A stretch of DNA of 64,000 nt, from positions 558,001 to 622,000 of the forward strand of contig NZ_WTYD01000001.1 of the NCBI RefSeq assembly GCF_009827295.1, read 5' to 3'. The stretch is from Qipengyuania pelagi (GTDB lineage Bacteria > Pseudomonadota > Alphaproteobacteria > Sphingomonadales > Sphingomonadaceae). The position numbers were made by a program, and so were the translations under genes. The notes under the pieces were generated by a model. It was not told the DNA's origin. It ran no database searches and worked only from the letters and a program-made list of their open reading frames with translations. Of this stretch, positions 56,550 through 64,000 are shown piece after piece; position 1 is the stretch's first letter, and every line of letters begins with the position of its first letter.

Positions 56550-58823
56550 TTACTGTACGGTGCCGGTCCCGGCATTGCCCGCATCGCCGACAGTGGCCGG
56601 GCCGTCATCGGCGACTTCGCTGTCCGCCGCTTCGTTGCCCGGAACCAGTCCGCGCGCTTCGAGCATCGGCGTGACGTCCGGCTGGCGCCCGGCGAAGTTC
56701 TGGAACATCTGGAAGTAATCCATCGTCCCACCACGGCTCAGCACGGTGTCGCGATAATGGTCGCCATTCTCGCGCGTCAGTCCGCCATTCTCGCGAAACC
56801 ACTTGCGGCTGTCGCGATCGAGCATCTCGGTCCACAGATAGCTGTAATAGCCCGCCGAATAGCCGGTCGGTCCGCTGAAGATGTGGTTGAAATAGGTGCT
56901 GCGATAGCGCGGCGGCACCAGATCGATCTCCAGCCCCAGTTCCTGAAGGGACCGGCGCTCGAACGCGTCGACCTTTTCGGGCGTGTCGAGCGCGGCGGCC
57001 TGCTGCGGGGTCAGCGCGCTCCACTTCATGTCGAGGAGGGCAGCTTCCACCGTTTCCCCGAAATCATAGCCCTGGTTGAACTTCGAGGCCGCTTCGATCT
57101 TCTCGATCATTTCGGCAGGGATGGTCTCGCCGGTCTTGTAGTGCTTGGCGTAGTTCGACAGCACGCTCGGCCAGGTGGCCCACATTTCGTGGACCTGGCT
57201 GGGATATTCGACGAAATCGCGCGCCGTGGCGGTGCCCGACAGGCTCTCGTATTTCTGGTCCGCGAAGAAGCCGTGCAGGGCGTGTCCGAATTCGTGGAAG
57301 GCGGTGTTGACCCAGTCGAAGCTGACCAGCTGCGGTTCGCCTTCCGGCGCCTTGGGAATGTTGAGCACGTTGTAGATCACCGGCTTGGTGCCCCACAGAT
57401 CGCTCTGTTCGACGAAATTGCTCATCCACGCACCGCCGCGCTTGGACGGGCGCTGATACGGGTCGAAATAGAACAGGCCGAGTTCCGACCCGTCGCGGTC
57501 GAACACGGTGTAGACCGACACGTCGGGGTGATAGACCGGCAGGTCCGTCCGGCGTTCGAAGTTCAGGCCGTAAAGCTGGTTGGCCATGTAGAACACGCCA
57601 TCTTCCAGCACCTTGTCGATCTGGAAATATTCCATGACCGCGTCTTCGTCGAGATCGTACTGCTCTGCCTTGATCTTGTTGGCGTAGCGATACCAGTCCC
57701 ACGGCTTGACGGTGTAATCGCCGCCATCCGCAGCGATCGCCGCGTTCAGCATGGCCGCCTCGCGCCGCTGCGTGGCGGCCAGGGCGGGGACCATCTGGCC
57801 CATGAAGTCGAGCGCGGTCTTGGGCGTTTCCGCCATCCGGTCCCACATCGCATAGCTGGCCCAGTCGGGTTCGCCGAAAAGAGCGGCCTTCTGCGCGCGC
57901 AGTTCGGCGATCTGGGCGATCAGCATCCGGGTGTCGATATCGGTCGTCCCGTCGGCGCGGTGATAGCTGGCGTTGAACAGCTTTTCGCGCGCGGCCCGGT
58001 TTTCCATGGCCGGGAGAAGCGGCTGCTGCGTGGTGTTCTGCAGCGCGATCGCGAATTTGCCGTCATAGCCTTTCTCGGTCGCGAGATTGGCGGCAGCGGT
58101 GATATCGCCTTCGCTGAGCCCGGCGAGTTCGGCGCGGGTGTCGAAGATCACCGGCTGGTCCGCCATGGCATTGCGGGCACGCTGCGAGAAATCGGTCGTC
58201 AGCGTCGAGAGCTGCGAATTGATCGACTTCACCTGTTCGCGCTGCGCATCGGTCAGCAAGGCACCGGCATGCACCATGCCGTCAAAGGTGTTTTCGAGCA
58301 GCTTGGCGTCCTCGACCGTCATCGCCATCGCGGCGCGATTGTCATAGACTGCCTTCACGCGCTGGAAGAGCGCGGGGTTCAGCGTGATGCTGTCGTAATG
58401 CGCGGTCAGCTTGGGGCTGATCTCGGTCTCGATCTCGGTCAGGCGATCGGTGGTGTTGGAGCCCGTCAGCGCGAAGAAGACGTTGCCGACGCGGTCGAGC
58501 ATCCGGCCCGACTTCTCGAGCGCGACGATCGTGTTGTCGAAAGTGGGCGCGGCGGGATTGTTCACGATCGCTTCGACCTCAGCGGTCTGGATCGCCATGC
58601 CCTGATTGAAGGCCGGAATGTAATCGTCTTCCGAGATCGCGCTGAAATCGGGCGCGTGGAAGGGGAGGGTGCTGTCAGAAGCGAAATAGCCGGTTCCTTC
58701 GGGAATGTCGGCGTCGGCGACCGCGGTGGAATTGGTCGAGGCCATGGCAGTATCGCTCATCGTGGTGCTGCAACCGGCCAACAGGGCGGCGGCGGCGGTG
58801 GTGGCCAGGATCTGGGCCTTCAT
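56550..58823 (-). CDS. M3 family metallopeptidase lipoprotein (Dcp-like)
   Basis: This 757-residue zinc peptidase starts with a lipoprotein signal (MKAQILATTAAAALLAGC, lipobox Cys18) and a Thr/Ala-rich linker. The M3 fold follows (KLTAHYDSITLNPALFQRVK, NTFDGMVHAGALLTDAQREQ). The catalytic zinc motif is FHEFGHALHGFFAD, with the third ligand in the later conserved PSQVHEMWA segment. Dcp enzymes remove C-terminal dipeptides. Start ATG 58823 is preferred because it begins the lipobox; upstream in-frame Met residues precede non-homologous sequence. The C-terminal tail is acidic and disordered (about 20 residues). Confidence 0.93.
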   Translation of the reverse strand: MKAQILATTAAAALLAGCSTTMSDTAMASTNSTAVADADIPEGTGYFASDSTLPFHAPDFSAISEDDYIPAFNQGMAIQTAEVEAIVNNPAAPTFDNTIVALEKSGRMLDRVGNVFFALTGSNTTDRLTEIETEISPKLTAHYDSITLNPALFQRVKAVYDNRAAMAMTVEDAKLLENTFDGMVHAGALLTDAQREQVKSINSQLSTLTTDFSQRARNAMADQPVIFDTRAELAGLSEGDITAAANLATEKGYDGKFAIALQNTTQQPLLPAMENRAAREKLFNASYHRADGTTDIDTRMLIAQIAELRAQKAALFGEPDWASYAMWDRMAETPKTALDFMGQMVPALAATQRREAAMLNAAIAADGGDYTVKPWDWYRYANKIKAEQYDLDEDAVMEYFQIDKVLEDGVFYMANQLYGLNFERRTDLPVYHPDVSVYTVFDRDGSELGLFYFDPYQRPSKRGGAWMSNFVEQSDLWGTKPVIYNVLNIPKAPEGEPQLVSFDWVNTAFHEFGHALHGFFADQKYESLSGTATARDFVEYPSQVHEMWATWPSVLSNYAKHYKTGETIPAEMIEKIEAASKFNQGYDFGETVEAALLDMKWSALTPQQAAALDTPEKVDAFERRSLQELGLEIDLVPPRYRSTYFNHIFSGPTGYSAGYYSYLWTEMLDRDSRKWFRENGGLTRENGDHYRDTVLSRGGTMDYFQMFQNFAGRQPDVTPMLEARGLVPGNEAADSEVADDGPATVGDAGNAGTGTVQ

Positions 58824-58964
58824 AAATGTCTCTCCAGTTCGAACGGGGCGCCCCGCGCGGATCGCGAAAGGCAGGAATGGTTGCGTTTGTATATGATCGC
58901 GCTTGAACAGCGGATTGATGGCGATTGCAAGCGCGGAGCCTTTGGATCCCAACCTTTGCGCGGT

Positions 58965-59627
58965 TTAAAGGTCAGGGACGGGCTCGCCCTGCCGGTCCTG
59001 CGCCTTGCGCCGCGCCGCCCCGGCTGCCTCGTCCAGTGCCTGGCGATTGACAGTGACGAGGCGCGGGCGGCCCCCCGCCTTGTCCACCACCAGCCAGATC
59101 GAGCCGAGTTCGAAGAAGCCGCCGCGTTCCGGGACCACCGTCATGCGCGACAGGTCGAGCCGCTCGATCGCATCGATCAACCGCGCGTCGAACACTTCGT
59201 CATACAACGCGTCGACCTGATCGTCGTCGAGTTCGACCTCCTCGCCATCGCCATCGATATAGAGCAGCGGCAGGCCCAATTGTTCGAGCATTCGCGCCTT
59301 GTCGCCCGATCGGGCCGCAGCTCGCAAGGCATCGATCGCGGCCTGGAACTGGCTGGCGCTGGTGTTGGTGGCGCAGGATATCGCGCCCCCGTCGACGAGA
59401 TCGTTGGCCCGGTCGAACTCGATGTCGCGGCTCCGCTGATTGGACCACACCATCAGCAGGCAATCCTCCGGCTTCTCCGTCATCGCGTCGAGAAGGGGCG
59501 TTTCATCCCTGTCCTGCGTGCGCATCGCCATCGCCTGATCCTGCCCGCGAATTTCGGGCGAAGGATCGGATACGGGCGAACATCCTGTCGCGAGAATGGG
59601 GAGGAGCGGGAGGAGGTATTTCGGCAT
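58965..59627 (-). CDS. Hypothetical lipoprotein
   Basis: This 220-residue protein has a lipoprotein signal ending LLPILATGC (about Cys16). An acidic, Gln/Arg-rich segment leads to DCLLMVWSNQRSRDIEFDRA, then a helix-rich region and LELDDDQVDALYDEVFDARL-type acidic helices, and ends in RPRLVTVNRQALDEAAGAAR. I do not recognise a family. ATG 59627 begins the lipobox; the frame upstream is poorly coding. It lies just downstream of thpR on the same strand. Confidence 0.65.
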   Translation of the reverse strand: MPKYLLPLLPILATGCSPVSDPSPEIRGQDQAMAMRTQDRDETPLLDAMTEKPEDCLLMVWSNQRSRDIEFDRANDLVDGGAISCATNTSASQFQAAIDALRAAARSGDKARMLEQLGLPLLYIDGDGEEVELDDDQVDALYDEVFDARLIDAIERLDLSRMTVVPERGGFFELGSIWLVVDKAGGRPRLVTVNRQALDEAAGAARRKAQDRQGEPVPDL

Positions 59628-59656
59628 CGGTACGGGGTCTATCGGTCGGATTGGTG

Positions 59657-60196
59657 TTAACGGAGAAGCGCATAGCGCCTGACAGGCTCGTAAAGCGCGC
59701 CCGAGGCGCTGAGATGGCTTTCGAACAGGGTAAACGCATCGACGATCCAGGGCTGGCTGGCGAGATCGCCTTGCCGGGCTATCCACGGACCTATCGGATC
59801 AGTGCTAGCGTTCAGCCGCGCAATGGTGATGTGCGGCGCGAATTTGCGGGTTTCTGGCGGCAGGCCCGCCCGGCGACACGCCATTTCGACCCGGCCCTGC
59901 AAGCGGCGCAACGCCTCGCTTTCGCCAAGGCCAGCCCACAGGGTGTGCGCGCGACCCTTGCGCTCGAAATGGCCGACACCCGCCAGAGAGAGCGGGAAGG
60001 GCGGGCAATCGACGCTGGCGAGCGAGGCGACCAGATCGTCAGCCATCCGGGCATCAACCTCGCCGACGAAACGCAGCGTGACGTGCAATTGGTCGTCATC
60101 CTGCCAGCGCGCTCCGTCGAGCGCTTCCATGCGGTCGATCAGCATGTCGCGGATAGGCGGCGGAGGCCGGATTGCGACGAAAAGGCGATGGCTCAC
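59657..60196 (-). CDS. thpR: RNA 2',3'-cyclic phosphodiesterase (2H family)
   Basis: This 179-residue protein is a 2H phosphoesterase. The two HxTx motifs are HVTLRF at H38 and HITIARL at H122, which together hydrolyse 2',3'-cyclic RNA ends. The N-terminus MSHRLFVAIRPPPPIRDMLI is typical. It is started by GTG 60196; the longer open frame adds a Pro-rich leader with no conservation. Its role is probably RNA repair or tRNA half processing. Confidence 0.85.
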   Translation of the reverse strand: MSHRLFVAIRPPPPIRDMLIDRMEALDGARWQDDDQLHVTLRFVGEVDARMADDLVASLASVDCPPFPLSLAGVGHFERKGRAHTLWAGLGESEALRRLQGRVEMACRRAGLPPETRKFAPHITIARLNASTDPIGPWIARQGDLASQPWIVDAFTLFESHLSASGALYEPVRRYALLR

Positions 60197-60218
60197 GATC
60201 TTGGGCTCACGATCTGGC

Positions 60219-61130
60219 TCAGACGGTGGAGGAAAACTCGCTTTCGCGGGGATCGTCATAGGCGGCTTCACTGAATATCTTCTCGCGTCGTTCGGAGCGG
60301 AACTGGAGCCCGCGCGCAACCTGCCCGGCGGCGTGGGTATAGTTCAACTCCGCCGCGATGGCATCGTAATCGCGCGCCTGGATCGCGGCGTTGAGACGCG
60401 GGCTTTCGTCCTCCGCGACATTGCCCGGACCGACATTGTAGACAAGATCGACCAGCGCATCGAATTCATGCTGATAGAGCGGCAGATCGCCGACAAGCTC
60501 ACGCACGTGGCGTTCGGCATCGGAAAGATCGGTTTCGAGGAATTCGAGGATCTGCTCCTTCGACACCCGGTCGCCGACCCTGAGGCCATCTTCAGGATCG
60601 ACGAGATGGCCGATGCCCACGGTCGGATACCCCGCCACGTCGCGATAGACGATGTAACGCACGCCTTCTTCCTGGATCAGCGCACGCTTGAAATCGGCGC
60701 TCGTGCCAATTTTGTGCGCAGCCAGACGCGTCTGGGTCGGATCTTCGTAAACGGCGTGCGTGTCCACCACGCCGCCGATCGAGCGGCTGGGTCCGAAGGG
60801 GTTGGTAAAGGCGGCAAGTCCGACCGCGCCTGCCGTCAGCATGGCGGTTGCCGCCCTCCGAGACGACATGTTCGGCTTGACGTTGAACGCCTTGCGCGCT
60901 GCACGACGGGCGAGCGATAGGTCGCTACGATGGCGCTTCTTCGCCTCGCGTTCGCGTTGCTTGCGGGCTTCCGCAAAGCGCCTGTCCGCCGCAGCGTCAC
61001 GGCTCGCCGGCACGCCATCCAAGGGCATGTCGAGGTCCTTCAGCATCTGGCGAATCCGTTCGGCGGAATCGGATGGCTTGCGCGGGGGACGCTGGCGGTC
61101 TGGCGCGCGCTGGCTGGGATTGGCGGACAT
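60219..61130 (-). CDS. Membrane-anchored GH24 (T4-type) lysozyme
   Basis: This 303-residue protein has a long charged cytosolic N-terminus (1-88), one membrane helix (about 91-109, AATAMLTAGAVGLAAFTNP) and a GH24 muramidase domain (about 145-295). The domain holds LIQEEGVRYIVYRDVAGYPT then VGIGHLV, with the catalytic Glu at 154/155. A single-pass anchor with periplasmic lysozyme suggests a housekeeping cell wall enzyme rather than a phage endolysin, since no phage genes are nearby. It is 22 nt from thpR on the same strand. Confidence 0.85.
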   Translation of the reverse strand: MSANPSQRAPDRQRPPRKPSDSAERIRQMLKDLDMPLDGVPASRDAAADRRFAEARKQREREAKKRHRSDLSLARRAARKAFNVKPNMSSRRAATAMLTAGAVGLAAFTNPFGPSRSIGGVVDTHAVYEDPTQTRLAAHKIGTSADFKRALIQEEGVRYIVYRDVAGYPTVGIGHLVDPEDGLRVGDRVSKEQILEFLETDLSDAERHVRELVGDLPLYQHEFDALVDLVYNVGPGNVAEDESPRLNAAIQARDYDAIAAELNYTHAAGQVARGLQFRSERREKIFSEAAYDDPRESEFSSTV

Positions 61131-61475
61131 GGCTTGCGGGTGCTCCGGGCAACTTCTCGTTGGTGGGAGCCTCGATCAGGCCCGCACTCGCGGCAAATTC
61201 TTCGCAAAGCGCAGACTTGGGCCCCCGTCTTACCCCATTAACGGACGGCGAAGGGGGAAGGGTCCTCGGTTCACCGAGAATCGGACACGGCTTGCACGTG
61301 AATACCGTCCGATCCCCCTTGCGTAGCCGAAACCCCGCATTCTGCCGCTCAACCCCGCTTGCGCGCGCGCTCCATCGGCCGGGGAAGGTCGCGGCGCTTA
61401 ACGAACCGCATATTCTCGCCGCACGGGCCGGAGCGGGCGTGGCGCCGGGCCGACCGGGCGTATCTGAGCTTCGGG

Positions 61476-61688
61476 ATGGAGCGAGCGACCGCGCAAGAAA
61501 TTGCCGAAGGGCCGGTCTTCGCCAGCCATGCCAAGTCGGGTGAGGATTTCGCTACGAAAGACGCGGCGGATGCGGCCCGCTCCCGCAGCGCCGTAACCGA
61601 GGAGGAAATCGCGCAGGTCGGTCAGTGGATCGACCTGATCGCCAGTCAGCTCGGCCTCGAAACGCCGCGCCCCCAAACGCTGTTCTAG
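61476..61688 (+). CDS. Small hypothetical protein (uncertain)
   Basis: This 70-residue frame starts MERATAQEIAEGPVFASHAK and continues to EEIAQVGQWIDLIASQLGLE, mostly helical and acidic. There is no recognised family and no clear ribosome binding site. It overlaps the diguanylate cyclase stop by 4 nt, convergently. Within 61131-61475 I see no other gene or promoter. Confidence 0.4.
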   Translation: MERATAQEIAEGPVFASHAKSGEDFATKDAADAARSRSAVTEEEIAQVGQWIDLIASQLGLETPRPQTLF

Positions 61689-62866
61689 GCAGCCGAACGC
61701 TCGACCCGGTTGCGGCCCCCTGCCTTGGCACGATAGGTCGCCCTGTCGGCCCGCGCGAGGACCTCGTCGAGGTCGTCGCCAGCTGCCCATTCCCCAACCC
61801 CGATCGATGCGGAAGTCTTGAGTTCGGCATAGGGCATTCCGGCGGACAGGCCGCCAATGGCAAAGCGGATTTTCTCGGCCACGCCGATGGCCCGTTCCAT
61901 ATCGTCGATAGCCACTATCATGACGAATTCCTCGCCCCCGGTGCGCGCCGCGCAATGTTCGTTGCCCTCCAGCCCGGATACCACTTCGCGCAAGGCCGCG
62001 CCCACCCGTTCCAGCACGAGATCGCCGGCGGCGTGACCGAACGTGTCGTTGATCGCCTTGAAATGGTCGAGATCGATTGTCAGCACATGCCGCGTTTGCG
62101 CGGGATCGAGCGTTTCGGCGAAACGGAAGAACGAACGACGGTTCATCAGGCCGGTCAGGTGATCGCGATACGCCAATTGCTCGACCTCGCGCAGGGAATC
62201 CTCCAATTGCCGGGTCAGCGCCCGGTTGGTGACGAGAGTGCGCGCCGTCTCCTCCTGACGGTTCGTCGCCGCGAAAGCATAAGCCAGGAAAACCAGGAAG
62301 AGCGTGCTAATCGCCAACAAGGCGCCCCAATCGCGCCCATCGTTTTGTTCGAGTAACAGCAGGGCCAGGGCCGTAAACTGAAACCCCGCGGAATAGGTCA
62401 GCGCCAGGACCGGGACGGGTGCCAGCATACTGACGATGATCGTGATCCCTGCCACCAGCGATCCGAATATCAGCATCGCCGCAGGCTCGTTGAGCGAGTT
62501 GGCGAGAAGCGGGGGTAACATGCTGGCCCAGCTCGCGCCGCCCACGATCAGGGCAAGAGCAACAGGGCGAATCGCCTGCGAACCCTTGCCGCCATCGGCA
62601 AGGATCGCGCGGGCGCGCTTGAAACTGATATGGGTCAGCGGGCTTGCCACGAAGCGGCTGGCTAGCGGGATGGCGAAGGCCATCGGATCGCCCAACTGGA
62701 ACACCGCGAACACCATGATAAGCCAGCACACGGCATTGGCAATTTGGGCTTTCTTCTCGATTTCGAGCACCAGGCTGAGCTTCTGGCGATTAACCGCGCG
62801 CTCGCTGACCTCGATCTGGCGATCGACACGCCTGGTGATCGCGTCGATACCGTCCGTGCCCTGCAT
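61685..62866 (-). CDS. Membrane-bound diguanylate cyclase (GGDEF)
   Basis: This 393-residue protein synthesises cyclic di-GMP. Roughly residues 40-225 are hydrophobic, with about six helices forming a membrane sensor. A coiled-coil (EETARTLVTNRALTRQLEDS) leads to the GGDEF domain: YRDHLTGLMNRRSFF, LTIDLDHFKAINDTFGHAAG and the active-site loop ARTGGEEFVM. The active-site loop reads GGEEF, which is catalytically competent. An RxxD inhibitory site is not obvious. ATG 62866 is chosen over the earlier TTG 62890. Confidence 0.9.
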   Translation of the reverse strand: MQGTDGIDAITRRVDRQIEVSERAVNRQKLSLVLEIEKKAQIANAVCWLIMVFAVFQLGDPMAFAIPLASRFVASPLTHISFKRARAILADGGKGSQAIRPVALALIVGGASWASMLPPLLANSLNEPAAMLIFGSLVAGITIIVSMLAPVPVLALTYSAGFQFTALALLLLEQNDGRDWGALLAISTLFLVFLAYAFAATNRQEETARTLVTNRALTRQLEDSLREVEQLAYRDHLTGLMNRRSFFRFAETLDPAQTRHVLTIDLDHFKAINDTFGHAAGDLVLERVGAALREVVSGLEGNEHCAARTGGEEFVMIVAIDDMERAIGVAEKIRFAIGGLSAGMPYAELKTSASIGVGEWAAGDDLDEVLARADRATYRAKAGGRNRVERSAA

Positions 62867-63087
62867 CCTGACCGTCCTCTGCCCGCTCAATTTCTTTATT
62901 CGCTAGACGCGAAACACCACTCTTTTCGGTGGAAGTGAGCCAATTTTAGCCCTGACTTGGTTAACACCAGGTTTGCCGATCGCGTAATCCCCTTAAATTC
63001 CATGCGATCGCTCCCACATGGAACCGAACCGAGCAGCCCGACCGTTGACGGTTCCGAGGTGGGCTCGATCCTCTTCTTGACCCTGAC

Positions 63088-63102
63088 GAACATTTGCGGA
63101 AC
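63088..63102 (+). promoter_or_regulatory. SOS (LexA) box before uvrA
   Basis: GAAC-N7-GAAC (GAACATTTGCGGAAC) ends 11 nt before the uvrA ATG. Direct repeats of this form are the alphaproteobacterial LexA operator, so uvrA should be damage-inducible. A TTGACC (63077-63082) just upstream may be its -35. Confidence 0.85.
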
Positions 63103-63113
63103 ACGCCCAACCC

Positions 63114-64000
63114 ATGGCTCTTACGAAAATATCGGTGCGCGGCGCGCGCGAACACAATCTCAAGGGTGTCGATATCGATCTGCCGCGCGATGCGCTGATC
63201 GTGATCACCGGGCTTTCGGGCTCTGGCAAGTCCAGTCTGGCCTTCGATACGATCTATGCGGAAGGGCAGCGGCGCTATGTGGAATCGCTGAGCGCTTATG
63301 CGCGGCAATTCCTCGAGATGATGCAGAAGCCCGATGTCGAACATATCGACGGGCTGTCTCCCGCCATCTCGATCGAACAGAAGACGACGAGCCGCAATCC
63401 GCGTTCCACGGTCGCGACCGTGACCGAAATCTACGATTATATGCGCCTGTTGTGGGCGCGTGTCGGCGTGCCTTATTCGCCCGCCACCGGCCTGCCGATC
63501 GAAGCGCAGACGGTATCCAATATGGTCGATCGCGTGATGGCGCTGCCCGAAGGCACGCGGCTCTATCTGCTCGCGCCGGTGGTGCGCGGGCGCAAGGGCG
63601 AATACCGCCGCGAACTCGCCGAATGGCAGAAGGCGGGCTTCACCCGCGTGCGGATCGATGGCGAGATATACCCGATCGAGGAAGCGCCCGCGCTCGACAA
63701 GAAGTTCAAGCATGATGTCGAGGTGGTGGTCGATCGCCTGGCGGTGAAGGAAGGCATCGAGACGCGCCTGGCCGACAGTTTCGAACAGGCGCTGCGGCTG
63801 GCCGATGGTCTCGCCTATGTCGACCTTGCCGATGGCGTGGTGCCGGGCCGCGAGAATGAGGGCGAGGGAGGGGGCGCGATGAAAGGCGCGGGCCTGCCCG
63901 CCAATCGTATCGTCTTCTCCGAAAAATTTGCCTGTCCGGTCAGCGGCTTCACCATCGAGGAGATCGAGCCGCGCCTGTTCAGCTTCAACGCGCCGCAGGG
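63114..64000 (+). CDS. uvrA: UvrABC excinuclease subunit A (partial, runs off the window)
   Basis: The first 295 residues of UvrA are visible and open to the end of the window. ATG 63114 begins [20 protein letters not shown]. Walker A of the first ATPase is [15 protein letters not shown] at 32-46. Conserved UvrA sequence follows: [40 protein letters not shown] and [20 protein letters not shown]. UvrA recognises bulky DNA lesions and loads UvrB. The second half, with the zinc fingers and second ATPase, is missing. Confidence 0.97.
   Translation, partial: MALTKISVRGAREHNLKGVDIDLPRDALIVITGLSGSGKSSLAFDTIYAEGQRRYVESLSAYARQFLEMMQKPDVEHIDGLSPAISIEQKTTSRNPRSTVATVTEIYDYMRLLWARVGVPYSPATGLPIEAQTVSNMVDRVMALPEGTRLYLLAPVVRGRKGEYRRELAEWQKAGFTRVRIDGEIYPIEEAPALDKKFKHDVEVVVDRLAVKEGIETRLADSFEQALRLADGLAYVDLADGVVPGRENEGEGGGAMKGAGLPANRIVFSEKFACPVSGFTIEEIEPRLFSFNAPQ

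Noticed and set aside
60219..61130. GH24 lysozyme as evidence of a prophage
   Set aside because: It is membrane-anchored with a cytosolic domain, and no holin, tail, capsid or integrase genes are near.

Overview
The window is high-GC DNA from an alphaproteobacterium, most likely a sphingomonad of the Erythrobacteraceae (inference). The reasons are the gene order str-S10-spc-alpha with secY-adk and without rpsD, a GAAC-N7-GAAC SOS box before uvrA, a ribosomal protein S5 with a long Arg/Gly-rich N-terminal extension, an apaG/metZ/DUF6628 neighbourhood, and many CGTCA...TGACG extragenic palindromes. I saw no rRNA, tRNA, CRISPR array, insertion sequence or prophage.

Layout. 1-10.4 kb is a housekeeping and envelope segment: the tail of an isocitrate/isopropylmalate dehydrogenase-family gene, a GT2-GtrA glycosyltransferase converging on a GT39 mannosyltransferase-like protein, a tiny Asp-tailed membrane protein, metZ, a DUF6628 gene under a Fur-like box, a YHYH/excalibur secreted protein, apaG, the coupled ppk1-ppx polyphosphate pair, and a LysR regulator. 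10.4-11.2 kb is an 820-bp gene-free stretch with a 241-bp palindromic element, REP hairpins and the str promoter.

11.2-35.1 kb carries the translation operons: rpsL-rpsG-fusA-tuf, then rpsJ-rplC-...-rpmC-rpsQ and rplN-...-rpmD, then rplO-secY-adk, then rpsM-rpsK-rpoA-rplQ. Two interruptions stand out. A GT39-type membrane glycosyltransferase lies antisense between rpmD and rplO, behind a terminator. An SRPBCC protein and gdhA lie between adk and rpsM, which has its own strong promoter.

35-39 kb holds a periplasmic prolyl oligopeptidase and two tandem paralogous secreted glycine-zipper proteins. 39-49.2 kb is a minus-strand TCA block, mdh-sucD-sucA-sucB-lipoprotein-lpdA, followed by three membrane-protein genes; sucC is absent. 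49.4-51.1 kb has a small unknown gene and a SleB-type cell wall hydrolase.

51.2-56 kb is a vitamin B12 uptake operon: a cobalamin riboswitch, a BtuB-like receptor, and BtuF-, BtuC- and BtuD-like genes overlapping by 4 nt each. 56-64 kb has an M3 peptidase lipoprotein, a second lipoprotein, thpR, a membrane-anchored GH24 lysozyme, a membrane diguanylate cyclase, and the start of uvrA, which runs off the window.

No clearly new multi-gene system is evident. The most unusual items are the antisense insertion in the spc operon, the 241-bp palindromic element before rpsL, a structured spacer between rpsJ and rplC, the two-cysteine glycine-zipper paralogues, and a lipoprotein gene translationally wedged into the 2-oxoglutarate dehydrogenase operon.
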